Positions 25,912 through 36,742 of a DNA stretch of 64,000 nucleotides are shown piece after piece. The notes under the pieces are model-generated. The model saw only the letters and a list, made by a program, of their open reading frames with translations. It was not told where the DNA came from and ran no database searches. How positions within the stretch are numbered: the stretch's first letter is position 1; each line of letters starts with the position of its first letter. Where the stretch lies: contig NZ_QOVM01000002.1 of the NCBI RefSeq assembly GCF_004104375.1, forward strand, positions 310,001 to 374,000, in the 5' to 3' direction. The position numbers were made by a program, and so were the translations under genes. The DNA comes from Leeuwenhoekiella aequorea. Lineage in GTDB: Bacteria > Bacteroidota > Bacteroidia > Flavobacteriales > Flavobacteriaceae.

Positions 25912-28053
25912 ATGCTGATTTTACTCGAGTTTACCCTGCCGCTTACAAATCCGGTTTTAAAATTTCTTTTAATACTAGTGATTATATTAATTGCTCCTAT
26001 TCTATTAAATAAGATTAAAATTCCGCACCTATTAGGCTTAATAATTGCCGGAGCAATTGTAGGACCTAAAGGTATTAACTTAATTGAGCGCGACAGTAGC
26101 ATTATATTATCGGGTACGGCTGGTTTATTGTACATCATGTTTCTTGCTGGTCTCGAAATTGACTTAGCAGATTTTAAGAAAAACAGTAAGAAAAGTGCTG
26201 TGTTTGGCATGTACACTTTTCTGATTCCTATGATTTTAGGAACGCTCGCAGGCTTGTACCTTCTTAACATGTCTGTGCCTTCCTCAATCTTATTAGCTAG
26301 TATGTTTGCCTCCCATACACTCATTGCATATCCCCTAGTTTCAAAAATGGGAGTTTCAAAAAACAAGGCTGTAAATATTACTGTAGGAGGAACTTTAATT
26401 ACAGACACATTGGCTTTACTTGTACTGGCAATTATTGTGGGGATGACTACAGGAGAAGTAAATGCAGAATTCTGGATTAAACTTGGCGTTTATATCATAC
26501 TGTTTGGTCTTACCGTTATGTTTATTTTTCCTATAATAGGACGCTGGTTTTTTAAAAAATTTGATGATAGTGTATCCCAATACATCTTTGTTTTAGTCAT
26601 GGTATTTCTAGGCGCTGTTTTAGCAGAGCTTGCCGGTATTGAAGCTATTATAGGAGCATTTCTTTCTGGTCTTGCCTTAAACCGGTTAATACCTCACACG
26701 TCTCCTTTAATGAACCGTATTGAGTTTGTAGGGAATGCTATTTTTATACCCTTCTTTCTTATAGGTGTCGGTATGCTTATTGATTATCGGGTCTTTTTTA
26801 ATGATATTGAAACTATTAAAGTAGCTGTGGTTATGATAATCGTAGCCACTTCTGCCAAATTTTTAGCTGCCTGGATTACTCAGAAAACATTTAAATTCTC
26901 TGCAGATGAGCGCCGACTTATTTTTGGCTTAAGTAATGCACAAGCTGCAGCAACGCTTGCAGCTGTTCTTGTAGGATATAATATAATCACTGGAGAAAAT
27001 GCTTCGGGAGAGCCTATACGCTTGCTAAATGAGAGTGTACTGAATGGGACAATTCTCATGATTTTATTCACCTGTACAGTTGCATCATTTGTAGCACAAA
27101 AAGGGGCTAAAAATATTGCACTACTTGAAAGTTCTGATGTCGATTCTGAAGAGCTCATTAATACTGAAAGAGTCCTGATTCCTATTAGTAATTCTGAAAC
27201 TATAGACGAACTAATAAATTTGGGTATTACTGTAAAGTCTAAAAAAAATAAAGAAGGCTTATTTGCGCTGAGCATTGTAGATAACTCTTCAACTGATGCA
27301 TCTGCAGGTAAAAACGCACAAAAAATACTTAACAAAGCTACTGTTACTGCTTCTGCTACAGATAATAAATTACAAGAAATATTACGTTACGACTCGAGCA
27401 TCGTCAATGGAATAACGAGTGTAGTAAAAGAACAGAAAATTACAGATCTCATTTTAGGTCTGCACATTAGCAAAGGTATTTCAGAATCTTTTCTAGGAAA
27501 TTTAACCGAAGGGATTTTAACCAAATGTAATACGACAACCCTCATTTACAAACCGGCACAACCTTTTAATACAATAAAAAGACATCTAATAATTGTCCCT
27601 GAAAATTCTGAAAAAGATATGGGTTTCCCATTCTGGATTATCAAAATTTGGAATATTGCCAGAAACTCCGGTGCTAAATTGGTTTTCTACGCAAATAAAG
27701 AAACCTTGCTGTTTATTAAACAATTACAAGCAAAGCAATCTATGGAATGCGAGTTTGAAGAATTTAGCGATTGGGATGAGTTTTTAATACTTGCAAAAAA
27801 CTTTTATCAGGATGACAACCTAATTATCGTCTTAAGCAGGAAAGATGAACCTTCATATAACAAGAACATGTCCAAAATACCTTCCTACTTGAACAGGTAT
27901 TTTAAAGACAACAGTTACATACTAATTTATCCAATGCAAGCCGGTTATCAAAATGCCTCTAAGATTGATTATAAAAACCCAACAATATTAGCTCCTCTTG
28001 AGAAACTCGACGAACTAAGAAAGTCTATTGCTAAGAAATTTAAGTGGTGGTAA
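25912..28053 (+). CDS. CPA2-family cation:proton antiporter with C-terminal Usp-like region
   Basis: A 713-residue protein. An N-terminal Na+/H+ exchanger domain of about 12-13 transmembrane segments spans residues 10-395, with KIPHLLGLIIAGAIVGP near the start and GIEAIIGAFLSGLALNRL midway. Residues about 418-545 and 560-700 form a soluble region that looks like two tandem universal-stress-protein folds (RVLIPISNSETIDELI; LILGLHISKGISESFLGNLTEG in two parts). CPA2 members exchange K+ or Na+ for H+. The Usp part is probably a cytosolic nucleotide-binding regulatory domain. A TAGATTTG lies at 25847-25854 without a matching TTG. Confidence 0.88.
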   Translation: MLILLEFTLPLTNPVLKFLLILVIILIAPILLNKIKIPHLLGLIIAGAIVGPKGINLIERDSSIILSGTAGLLYIMFLAGLEIDLADFKKNSKKSAVFGMYTFLIPMILGTLAGLYLLNMSVPSSILLASMFASHTLIAYPLVSKMGVSKNKAVNITVGGTLITDTLALLVLAIIVGMTTGEVNAEFWIKLGVYIILFGLTVMFIFPIIGRWFFKKFDDSVSQYIFVLVMVFLGAVLAELAGIEAIIGAFLSGLALNRLIPHTSPLMNRIEFVGNAIFIPFFLIGVGMLIDYRVFFNDIETIKVAVVMIIVATSAKFLAAWITQKTFKFSADERRLIFGLSNAQAAATLAAVLVGYNIITGENASGEPIRLLNESVLNGTILMILFTCTVASFVAQKGAKNIALLESSDVDSEELINTERVLIPISNSETIDELINLGITVKSKKNKEGLFALSIVDNSSTDASAGKNAQKILNKATVTASATDNKLQEILRYDSSIVNGITSVVKEQKITDLILGLHISKGISESFLGNLTEGILTKCNTTTLIYKPAQPFNTIKRHLIIVPENSEKDMGFPFWIIKIWNIARNSGAKLVFYANKETLLFIKQLQAKQSMECEFEEFSDWDEFLILAKNFYQDDNLIIVLSRKDEPSYNKNMSKIPSYLNRYFKDNSYILIYPMQAGYQNASKIDYKNPTILAPLEKLDELRKSIAKKFKWW

Positions 28054-28221
28054 GATGAGTTAATTTGGATTGATAATGTAGTAACGGTAGTTTGCAAATA
28101 GGCTTCGATTTATAGTAAATTCAATAATTTAAGGAAAAAGAAAGATTATAGTAGTTTCAAAAACTTTAATTTGAGTCCTTAAATTTAACCACACGCAACT
28201 GCCCTGGGATTATAATGTACT

Positions 28222-28950
28222 ATGAGACAATCTTTAATTGAATTTATACGGAATTTAAAAGTCTTTCTAAGAACAAAATTTAAGCAGTACAATAGCAAAC
28301 TTCCTTATTTTATAACTGTATTGCTAGCATTAATAATTGTTGTTTTCTGTATAAATACATTTATAGAACTCACAGATACTCTCAAATCTGAAATTCTTGC
28401 GACATACGATACCCAGATTACAGATTATATACTTACATATAGAAATCCCTCACTCACAAAATATTTTGTATTTGTTACAAACGTAGGTGATTTGTATGGC
28501 TATCTAATTGTTGTAGGCCTTGCCTCTGCAGTATCTTATTATTTCTTTAAAAGCTGGAAATATGTTGCACAAACTGTTCTTGTACTTTTAGTTGCATCTA
28601 TATCTAATGTGATGCTCAAACGCTTTATCGATAGAGCACGTCCAGGTATTGAACATTTAGTTTCAGTAGAAACTCTAAGTTATCCTAGCGGTCACGCTAT
28701 GAGCGCAATGGCTTTTTATGGTTTCCTTATTTATTTAGTAACTCAATTCAATTTAAGTAAACTAGCAAAATCAAGTATTATTGCCGGCTTATCATTCTTA
28801 ATACTAAGCATAGGTATAAGCCGTATTTATCTGGGAGTTCACTATCCTTCAGACATTGCCGGCGGGTTTATAGCAGGATTTATCTGGGTTGTTTTTTGTA
28901 TTCTAATATTTAATATCATCGAACTATTTAGGAGAGATCCTAAAACGTAG
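28222..28950 (+). CDS. PAP2-family membrane phosphatase
   Basis: A 242-residue protein with about six transmembrane helices and the three phosphatase motifs in order. Motif 1 is Lys133 to Arg140-Pro141 (KRFIDRARP), motif 2 is PSGH at 155-158, and motif 3 is Arg201, His207 and Asp211 (SRIYLGVHYPSDIAGG). PAP2 enzymes dephosphorylate lipid phosphates such as phosphatidate, PGP or undecaprenyl diphosphate at the membrane. The substrate is not resolvable from sequence. It ends 20 bp from the convergent tamL gene. Confidence 0.9.
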   Translation: MRQSLIEFIRNLKVFLRTKFKQYNSKLPYFITVLLALIIVVFCINTFIELTDTLKSEILATYDTQITDYILTYRNPSLTKYFVFVTNVGDLYGYLIVVGLASAVSYYFFKSWKYVAQTVLVLLVASISNVMLKRFIDRARPGIEHLVSVETLSYPSGHAMSAMAFYGFLIYLVTQFNLSKLAKSSIIAGLSFLILSIGISRIYLGVHYPSDIAGGFIAGFIWVVFCILIFNIIELFRRDPKT

Positions 28951-28970
28951 AAGGCAAATATTTAGATTAT

Positions 28971-31268
28971 CTAAAACGGATATCCTATTGCAAAATTCAG
29001 AATAGGATTAGAAAAATCATAAGTCCATCGTTTGCCTTCTTCAAGACTTGGATCGTGAAATGGTGCTGCAAGATCTAAACGTATAACAAAACTTTGTATG
29101 TCAACCCGCATCCCAAAACCACCACCAATTCCCAATTGGTTTATAAAATCACTTCCAAAAGTATCTCCTTCAAGCGCCTCGTTATCTGTAGTATTCCAGA
29201 TATTCCCGGCATCTACAAATACTGCCCCTTGAAGAATATTTATTAATGGAAAACGGTATTCCAGGTTAGCTTCTAATCTTAAATTACCTGTTTGATCATA
29301 ATAATTAGCTGCATTATCTTCATCTGCAACATACGTTCCGGGACCCAGAGACCGCGTTCTAAATGCGCGCACACTATATGGACCGCCAGAGAAATACTGC
29401 TTTGTATACGGTACAACTTCAGAATTACCATACGGTACACCTACACCAGCAAATAAACGAGCTGCTATAGTTTGATTTTCGGCAAAATTAAAGTGATATC
29501 TAAAGTCTCCATCTATACGGGCAAACTGTGCATATTCTAATCCAAAAATACTCTGCGGCTGCTCGCCTCCAGAAAATAAACTAAGACTATTACCGGCAGT
29601 TTCAAAATTAGCATTTAAAAATATTTGATGTGTTTTACCGGCATCAACCATACCGTTGTATGTAAAAGAATAAGTCAAACCAGATATAAACTGCTGGTCA
29701 AAACTAGTTTGTAAATAGGGATTTGCATCGAGTATAGCATCAAATTCTGGCGTTGTATTTGCTAAAGAGACATAATTAATAGCAATAGGATTAATTTCGT
29801 GTGTAATATATTTATTTGCCTGCCATACGTATCCAAAATTCGCTTCTACAGATCCTAAAGTGAATAATTGCGATCTGCTGAGGTATGCTAAACCTAATTT
29901 TATACGTGTCTTCGGAATATCATATTTGAAATAATCTTTAGAGAATTTATACGGAAACAACATTCGTGGAAAAATGAGTTCTCCACTCAATCCCAATTGT
30001 ACGCTTGATGAACCGGAAGAACTGCCGGTATTACCTCCCGCCTGAATTTCATAACTACCATCTAGTGAAATATTTAATGTTTCACCACCATTAAAAAGAT
30101 TACGGTTAGCAAATGTTAATCCCAATCCCGGTCCAGAAAACCCATTTGACTTGGTAACAGCCTTAACTTCGGCTCGAATAGCGCGTTTGTTTAACGGAGA
30201 TAAAAAAATATTCGCTTCAAGTATACCTAAGCTATCTCCCTCTGCACTATTATCTATTTCATTGTAGCGAATATTCACAAATTTGTAAGCACCTATAGAA
30301 CCTAATCTTCTACTGGTAGCCTTAGATTTATCCGGACTATACAAATCACCTTCTTCTAATAAAATAAAGGGGTCCAAGCGTTTTGGTAAAAAGTAAAGTT
30401 CATCTTGTAAGAAGTTCTTGTTTGCATAAGTCACCGTATCTACTACAGTACTATCCAGAGCTACAGAATAATTAGGATAAACATTTACCTGGGCAACTTT
30501 ATACGGAATAATCGATTTTACCGGTACATCCTTTTTTAATCGTAAATACAGATCAAATTTTTTATTTGTGTACTGATTTGTATCTGATTCAAAAATCAAG
30601 AAACCCGAATTAAAATTATAAAATCCTTCATCTTTAAGCTGAAGATTTATACGTTCACGTTCAGCCTTCATTGCGCTCAAGTCAAAGCGCATTCCAGGCT
30701 TCATAACAGATTTATCTATTTCATTTTTGATGCTTTTATAAACCAATAAACTATCAGTATCTAATTGATAATTTTGCAGACGATAAGGCTTTGACAATCC
30801 GAGCTTGTAAATAGCTTCAGCCTCTTTATGTATAGTGTCTTCTACAATTTCTGAAGCAACGGTACTGTAGAAAAAACCTTTGTTTTCTAGTCTGTTGAGC
30901 AAAATTTGCTCCATCTCATAACTTCGAATATCTGAAGCATAAACAGGTTCCTTTCCAAATTTCTTATTCAAAAACTTATTGATAAATCCCGGTTTCTCTC
31001 GCGTACCTTTATAATGAAAATACAAACCCGGATATCCTCCTAGAAATGATGAAACAGGTTCCGGTCGTAAAGCAGCTTTTAAATCTAGCTCAATATTATC
31101 AATATCATTGACGATAGAATCTGGTGTGAGCTCAACCGTTTCCTTAGTATATAAATATTCTCCTTCGGGGATAAACTTTTCTACCGAGCAGCTATAGGTT
31201 ATAAGCCCTATTACAACAGCGAGAGTTGTCCATTTTATATTTCCTTTAATTTTTATAGCGCTATTCAT
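28971..31268 (-). CDS. tamL: TamL, lipid-anchored TamA/BamA-family outer-membrane protein
   Basis: A 765-residue Omp85-superfamily protein. A signal ends in the lipobox LITYSC (acylated Cys27). POTRA-like domains follow (about 40-370, for example ENKGFFYSTV and INLQLKDEGFYNFNSGFL), then a C-terminal 16-strand barrel (about 375-765) ending in aromatic residues (FAIGYPF). SGGPYSVRAFRTRSLGPGTY is the barrel-lid (V/I)RGF/Y-like motif. The lipid anchor distinguishes TamL of Bacteroidota from TamA of proteobacteria. It overlaps tamB by 8 bp on the same strand and works with it in inserting outer-membrane proteins or moving phospholipids. Confidence 0.9.
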   Translation of the reverse strand: MNSAIKIKGNIKWTTLAVVIGLITYSCSVEKFIPEGEYLYTKETVELTPDSIVNDIDNIELDLKAALRPEPVSSFLGGYPGLYFHYKGTREKPGFINKFLNKKFGKEPVYASDIRSYEMEQILLNRLENKGFFYSTVASEIVEDTIHKEAEAIYKLGLSKPYRLQNYQLDTDSLLVYKSIKNEIDKSVMKPGMRFDLSAMKAERERINLQLKDEGFYNFNSGFLIFESDTNQYTNKKFDLYLRLKKDVPVKSIIPYKVAQVNVYPNYSVALDSTVVDTVTYANKNFLQDELYFLPKRLDPFILLEEGDLYSPDKSKATSRRLGSIGAYKFVNIRYNEIDNSAEGDSLGILEANIFLSPLNKRAIRAEVKAVTKSNGFSGPGLGLTFANRNLFNGGETLNISLDGSYEIQAGGNTGSSSGSSSVQLGLSGELIFPRMLFPYKFSKDYFKYDIPKTRIKLGLAYLSRSQLFTLGSVEANFGYVWQANKYITHEINPIAINYVSLANTTPEFDAILDANPYLQTSFDQQFISGLTYSFTYNGMVDAGKTHQIFLNANFETAGNSLSLFSGGEQPQSIFGLEYAQFARIDGDFRYHFNFAENQTIAARLFAGVGVPYGNSEVVPYTKQYFSGGPYSVRAFRTRSLGPGTYVADEDNAANYYDQTGNLRLEANLEYRFPLINILQGAVFVDAGNIWNTTDNEALEGDTFGSDFINQLGIGGGFGMRVDIQSFVIRLDLAAPFHDPSLEEGKRWTYDFSNPILNFAIGYPF

Positions 31269-34200
31269 CAGACTCTTCTTCTAATTTAGCTGGAAACAAT
31301 GATTTCCAAAGCTCTGTAAACTTGTTAAACTCACGTGTAAATAATAAGGAAATACCATTTACCACAATTTGACCGTCAATAATATTTTCATATTGGCTAC
31401 GTCTGTATCCTCTCAATCTGTATCTACCGTCTTCAGTAAGTAAATATTCAATACTTACATTCCCTACAACCGGCGCAGTACCGTTTTCTGTATTACCGCT
31501 TCCCTGAAGATCTACAGCACTACCCACACTTACCACCACCCGATCATCAAATAACTTTTTCTGTGCAGCTATATCTAATGTGGTTCTATCTGTAGGTGCA
31601 CTCCCTTGATAGTCTGTATAGCTATCTAACCCGAAGTTCAAATCAAACCCTGTATTGCCCAGAAGTTTATCTGAGAATACATTTAATTGATCTGAAATAG
31701 CGTCATTTAAGTTATCTCTGGCTATTGTTGCTGTTCCTCCACTACTACCATCGCTACTTGAAGATGGGAAGAATCTATTTAAAACTAGTAATGAAAAAAC
31801 CTGTTTATTGAGTTCGTTTTCCTGCTGATTTAATTGCTGAACCTGGCTATATACTTGCCCTCCTACGGCACCGCGACTAGCTTCAGGTATATCTAGATTA
31901 AAGCTAATTATAGGCTTCATCAATTCGCCGTCAATATTTATATAAACTAAAAACGGAACTTCTTGTCTAAATTGAGATTGTGTACTAATATCTGTTCCAC
32001 TGGTTGCAGAAGCCATTAATCCGCTTGCTGAAGTTTCAACCTCATAAGCAGCTTTAATATCTAATTGAGCATCGAATGGATCACCAGACCACGTGATACG
32101 ACTTTCTGGAGCCAGGTCAAATCGACGTTTTACAAGATTATAGAGACTCATCTCATAATGACCGCCATTCACGTTGTAACGACCACTTAATGTCATCCTT
32201 CCATTAGGATACATATTGTATTTAAAATCACCCGTCCCGGTAACCTGAAAGTTATCTCCTGTTTGCTCATCAATAACAAGATTGAAAATAGCTCCTTTAG
32301 CGATACTTAAATCTGCATCTATTTCAAAACCAGAAACAGTGTATGAATCTTCTTTGTTATTGGTTAAAATAGCATCCGGATTTTCTTTATTTACAAAGAT
32401 TACCACTCCCTCTTTTGATTCTATTTGCACTTCAGAAGGAGGCAAAACATAGGTCACATCGGTCGCAGAGTTAACCGTTAAACTAAGCTTAACATCGGGT
32501 AAGTTTAAGTCTCCGGTAATGCTGGCATCAGCATCAAAAACAACCGTACCATAAACTAAATCAAAGTCATCTTTGGTTGAATTTAAAGCTTTGAAGTTTT
32601 TAGCTTTCAACTTAAGATCAAACGTAGGATTAATAAAACTTTCAGTCCCAACTTTTCCACTTACTGAAATTGCATTAGAGTTTGCATCCTGAATTTTGAA
32701 GTTATCAAAATAAATGCCTTTGTTATCAAGTCGCAGTTCTTCATTTGCCAATAAAAACGGAGCATTTAGCTTGGTAATTTCGAAGTTTGCATTTTCAAAA
32801 TTTATTGTTCCATTATAATTGGGCTCTAGCGTAGTACCAGTAACGGTAATATTTCCTTTTAAAATTCCACTAGCATTAGATAGTTCTCCTTGAGAGAAAT
32901 TTTCAAAAGCTTTAAAATCTATGCGATTAATGTCTAAGTTAAGATCTATCATAGCTGCTTCAGGACTATCAATATAATCCCCTATAACATCCAGATCTGC
33001 GACACCTTCTTTAAGACTCAAATTAAAATCATAACCGCCGGAACCTTTAGATTTTCCTGAAACGTTAAGGATTCCCATATCGGTTTGCAACACTTCAAAT
33101 TGCTTAACGTTTAAATCTGCTAACATTCCCGGAGATGTAAAGGGATCCTCAACAATAAAATCTCCATTGAGAATACCTTTAACCAAGGATTCATTAGGAT
33201 TTAGAAGATTAAGTATACTTGATAATCTAAAGTTCTTAAAATTCACCCCTAAATGTTCCTTTGAAATACCCGGTAGATTGTTACTAACTTCAACAATTTG
33301 ATCCTCATAGGATAACTTGAAATCTTCAAATACGGTATTTGCATCGGTAAATAGTATACTGTTATTGGGATTTACACGCCATTTGTTGCGATTAAGTATA
33401 AGATCTTTATCATCTATGTGAATTTTAAGATTATCATCTTCTTGAGTGATTAATGCAAGTATATGCATCAACTTTTCATCTTCATCTAAAGAAAGGAAGT
33501 CCAGATACATCATATTATTAGTTACGCGACCACCTATTCGTGTATTTTTAATATTAATAGGTCCTGCAACTAAATCTTTAAGACCAAATCCAAAATCCAT
33601 GTTTTTCTCATTCGATATAAGTTTAAAGGCCAGACTATCTATAGTGTAGCCATTATAATTTACATAGGGTAAATTTATATCCGCATTAAGGGCTCTTTTA
33701 TATTCATCAAAATCTACAGCAATTTGTACCGTATCTAATTCTCTTAAATTAGGTACAAATACCTCACTTAAAATTGGAGATTCGTGAACAGTACCCCGTA
33801 TTTTCATTAAAACGGGTTTTGAGAGCGTATCTAATTTCGGATCCTTTGTAAGGTAGGATTGTACGTGTCTTTGTAGTGCAGCAATAAAATCTTGCGGACT
33901 CGCATTAGATTCTAAATCTAATTGCAAAATGCGGTTTTTAATATCTAGTGAAGTGGTATCGGGTTTTACAAATGCCTCAATACTTAAATCACCTAATTGA
34001 TAAGCTTTATCATCATAAACAGCCACACCACGCTTTATATCGCTCTTAATTATATAATCTTCAGGTGTACCTTTGAAAAATCCGGTTAAGGTGAATGCTG
34101 CTTTTACATTTCTATTTACAAAACCTAAAGCCTGCAGATCTGCTCCTATCAAATCAAGATTTACAGTTGCTGATGAGGCTACTGAATCAAGTGTTACATC

Positions 34201-36240
34201 TGCATCAAACTTCATATTAAGATTTTCATCCTTATAAGCTGAAACTAAATTTCCTTTTCCTTTATTAAAGTTTCCTTCTAGTGCTAGATCCTTAAATGTA
34301 TACTTATTAAAATCCAGACTATTAACCGTAGCATTCACTTGTGCATCAAGATCATTAATTGTCGAACCACTACCCTTTGCAGTTAAATTAAGATCCAGAA
34401 CACCTAGCATTTCATTCTGAAGTAATTTCCCCAATCTAATTTCAGTAGCCGTTACGGTACCATCAAAAGCAATAGATTCACCAAATGCAGCATTACCGTC
34501 TAGTACCACAATGCCGTCTGTAGTTTCTAATTTTGATTTTGTAATTGCTCGAGTTGTACTGCCCTTTAAAGATCCACTGAGGCGAACTAATTCAGGAAAT
34601 TGAACACCCAATTCTTTTTCATCTAAAAATCTATTCAGATCAGAACGTATACTTTGAATACGGTAAGTAGGAAAATTATAAGATAACTTATCAGGGTTTG
34701 TAGCATTATAGACTGTTCCTTGTAAACTTAGAAACGTAGTATTACCCCAATTAAAACGAGTTGGTTTTATGGTGAGATCATCTAATTTCCCGGTTGCAAC
34801 CAGACTACCCGTTAGTTTGCGATTGCTTAGTTTATTAATGTAACTATTGTCTTTTAACTCTGGTTGAAATAAAAAGGCGGTCTTTAAATCTGCAATTATA
34901 TTGGGAATATTGAGGTTCATTGTCGCACTCCCGGGAGTCTCAATAAAACTAGCTAAACTTGCATATCCTACTTCTAAGTCTCCTTCTAAATAGTTTTCAT
35001 TTAGTTTGAATTTAAGATCATTAACATCAATCAATTCATCGGTTACTTTGAGGGTGAAATTAAGATCTTCAAGGTTCAAACCAGAAGCTTCAATGGCTGA
35101 TGCGTTTAATAAATCGGCAGTTATTAACTTATCTTGAAGTTGAATGTCTTTTAAACCTAAAGACATTTTTTCAAGGGCAATTGCATTAAAATTGAGCGTA
35201 CCATTAGTGGGAGTAGCACCATCTAATGTATATTTAATCGAGTTATCTACAAGAGTAACCTCACCTATATTTACCAGGTAAGGAGGCCACTCAAAAGAGT
35301 TAGTTTCAACAGAGTCTTCTTCTGTTTTTTCAGAGCTAGTAACTGTACTAAGAGCCAGTTCAATTTTAGAATTATTGAGTACTAATTTATCAATATCAAA
35401 TATGTTATTCTTAAGGTCTATCTGTGGTACTTCTGTTTCAAAATTACCTATACTTGCGTATGCCTGTATCCCATCGGGAATAGAATTATAGTCAACAACA
35501 ACTTTATTTAATTTAAGCTGTTTAATCTTTATATAAGGCATTGGTACCTCGGTTGTATCTTTAGATACAGGTAATGACTTGGTCTGCTTGTAGGAGATTC
35601 TTGTATGGGTTAAAAAAATGTTTCCTACTTCAAACCGCATGGTTTCAAGATCTGTTTTACGCATATCAAGCTCGAGCTCAGATAAAGCCAAATTTGCTTC
35701 CATGCCCGAAATATCATCAATATAATTTACCTTAAAATCCTTAAAATTAAAATCTCCCAGATTTAGCTGAAATGCAGTTGTATCCTGAGGCGTGGAAACC
35801 GTAGTAGTATCTGCTGTTACAAAGGCATCTACTAAAAATTGATAGTTAAAACCCGCAATAGAATCTCTTCTAATTACATTTGCTCTAACGCCTTCCCAAT
35901 CAACATTATCAATACTTAGTGGACCTCCAGTAATTAATGACCATAATGGTACAGCGGCTTCTAAGTGCTTACTATACACTAAAGTGTCTCCTTTTTTATC
36001 GGCAAGATAAAGACCATCTAAAGCTATATCACCATCAAAAGTTATAAACAGGCGTTCAATTTGAACTTCAGTTCCTGTTTTATCCTCCACATAATTAATA
36101 GCCTTATCAACTAATATGCCTTGACCCCAAGGACTGCGTATAAATAATATAATAAGTAATAGTAAAACCAAGATTGCTACTAGTACTTTACCAAAAATTT
36201 TTAAGCCTTTTAAAATCTTTTGTTTAGGAGTCTTCTTCAT
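31261..36240 (-). CDS. tamB: TamB, translocation and assembly module inner-membrane protein
   Basis: A 1659-residue protein with one N-terminal transmembrane helix (about 15-33), then a very long beta-helical AsmA/DUF490-type body (repeats of short beta strands throughout), and the conserved TamB C-terminal domain (about 1250-1600). Near its end VPFLVYINIDGELMKPIISF is followed by LDIPEASRG, a hallmark block of the family. TamB spans the periplasm as a hydrophobic groove contacting TamL. It starts the two-gene unit; the 175 bp upstream up to the divergent small gene hold the promoter. The length is within the range for Bacteroidota TamB. Confidence 0.9.
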   Translation of the reverse strand: MKKTPKQKILKGLKIFGKVLVAILVLLLLIILFIRSPWGQGILVDKAINYVEDKTGTEVQIERLFITFDGDIALDGLYLADKKGDTLVYSKHLEAAVPLWSLITGGPLSIDNVDWEGVRANVIRRDSIAGFNYQFLVDAFVTADTTTVSTPQDTTAFQLNLGDFNFKDFKVNYIDDISGMEANLALSELELDMRKTDLETMRFEVGNIFLTHTRISYKQTKSLPVSKDTTEVPMPYIKIKQLKLNKVVVDYNSIPDGIQAYASIGNFETEVPQIDLKNNIFDIDKLVLNNSKIELALSTVTSSEKTEEDSVETNSFEWPPYLVNIGEVTLVDNSIKYTLDGATPTNGTLNFNAIALEKMSLGLKDIQLQDKLITADLLNASAIEASGLNLEDLNFTLKVTDELIDVNDLKFKLNENYLEGDLEVGYASLASFIETPGSATMNLNIPNIIADLKTAFLFQPELKDNSYINKLSNRKLTGSLVATGKLDDLTIKPTRFNWGNTTFLSLQGTVYNATNPDKLSYNFPTYRIQSIRSDLNRFLDEKELGVQFPELVRLSGSLKGSTTRAITKSKLETTDGIVVLDGNAAFGESIAFDGTVTATEIRLGKLLQNEMLGVLDLNLTAKGSGSTINDLDAQVNATVNSLDFNKYTFKDLALEGNFNKGKGNLVSAYKDENLNMKFDADVTLDSVASSATVNLDLIGADLQALGFVNRNVKAAFTLTGFFKGTPEDYIIKSDIKRGVAVYDDKAYQLGDLSIEAFVKPDTTSLDIKNRILQLDLESNASPQDFIAALQRHVQSYLTKDPKLDTLSKPVLMKIRGTVHESPILSEVFVPNLRELDTVQIAVDFDEYKRALNADINLPYVNYNGYTIDSLAFKLISNEKNMDFGFGLKDLVAGPINIKNTRIGGRVTNNMMYLDFLSLDEDEKLMHILALITQEDDNLKIHIDDKDLILNRNKWRVNPNNSILFTDANTVFEDFKLSYEDQIVEVSNNLPGISKEHLGVNFKNFRLSSILNLLNPNESLVKGILNGDFIVEDPFTSPGMLADLNVKQFEVLQTDMGILNVSGKSKGSGGYDFNLSLKEGVADLDVIGDYIDSPEAAMIDLNLDINRIDFKAFENFSQGELSNASGILKGNITVTGTTLEPNYNGTINFENANFEITKLNAPFLLANEELRLDNKGIYFDNFKIQDANSNAISVSGKVGTESFINPTFDLKLKAKNFKALNSTKDDFDLVYGTVVFDADASITGDLNLPDVKLSLTVNSATDVTYVLPPSEVQIESKEGVVIFVNKENPDAILTNNKEDSYTVSGFEIDADLSIAKGAIFNLVIDEQTGDNFQVTGTGDFKYNMYPNGRMTLSGRYNVNGGHYEMSLYNLVKRRFDLAPESRITWSGDPFDAQLDIKAAYEVETSASGLMASATSGTDISTQSQFRQEVPFLVYINIDGELMKPIISFNLDIPEASRGAVGGQVYSQVQQLNQQENELNKQVFSLLVLNRFFPSSSSDGSSGGTATIARDNLNDAISDQLNVFSDKLLGNTGFDLNFGLDSYTDYQGSAPTDRTTLDIAAQKKLFDDRVVVSVGSAVDLQGSGNTENGTAPVVGNVSIEYLLTEDGRYRLRGYRRSQYENIIDGQIVVNGISLLFTREFNKFTELWKSLFPAKLEEESDE

Positions 36241-36415
36241 AATTCATTATCTCAAAATAGCAATAGAATTACACTATTTTGAAGTGGTTAAAAGTACTAT
36301 TTATACAATAGCAGTTGGCAATCAAATTATTAAAAACTTGTTATAGTTTTCTATATAGGCAGTTAAAAATGGAGCGAAGGTTTTTTAAATTAAATAAATT
36401 CAAAAAAAATAAATT

Positions 36416-36694
36416 ATGAAAACAGATAGCAAAAAAAATACAGACTACAATTCTGACGTAACCAAGGAAGATTTAGACATATTAAATCAGAAAAATATAC
36501 ATAAGGATGGTGGCGCAGATGAACAATTAAGGGATCGCCAAAAGGATGTAGACTTTACAGGGAAAGATCTGGATGTACCTACTGGTGAAAAAACTAATGA
36601 ACAAACTACGGGTCTTAAAGACGAAGAAAATAAATTATACAGTCAAGGAGGGTCACGTAACAATAATCTCGATGAGCAGAACGGTGAATTATAA
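36416..36694 (+). CDS. Small hydrophilic protein of unknown function
   Basis: A 92-residue, strongly charged and polar protein (rich in Asp, Glu, Lys, Asn, Gln) lacking hydrophobic segments and Cys. Segments such as GGADEQLRDRQKDVDFTGKD and LDVPTGEKTNEQTTGLKDEE resemble disordered stress-type proteins. It has its own terminator 17 bp downstream. I do not recognise a family. Disorder or a desiccation/osmotic role is inference from composition. Confidence 0.6.
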   Translation: MKTDSKKNTDYNSDVTKEDLDILNQKNIHKDGGADEQLRDRQKDVDFTGKDLDVPTGEKTNEQTTGLKDEENKLYSQGGSRNNNLDEQNGEL

Positions 36695-36710
36695 AAATTT
36701 TACCGTGCAT

Positions 36711-36738
36711 AAAAAAGCCATCAATTGATGGCTTTTTT
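36711..36738. terminator. Bidirectional terminator
   Basis: AAAAAAGCCATCAATTGATGGCTTTTTT is a perfect palindrome shared by the convergent genes ending at 36694 and 36743. The T run lies within 20 bp of both stops. Confidence 0.85.
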
Positions 36739-36742
36739 ATAT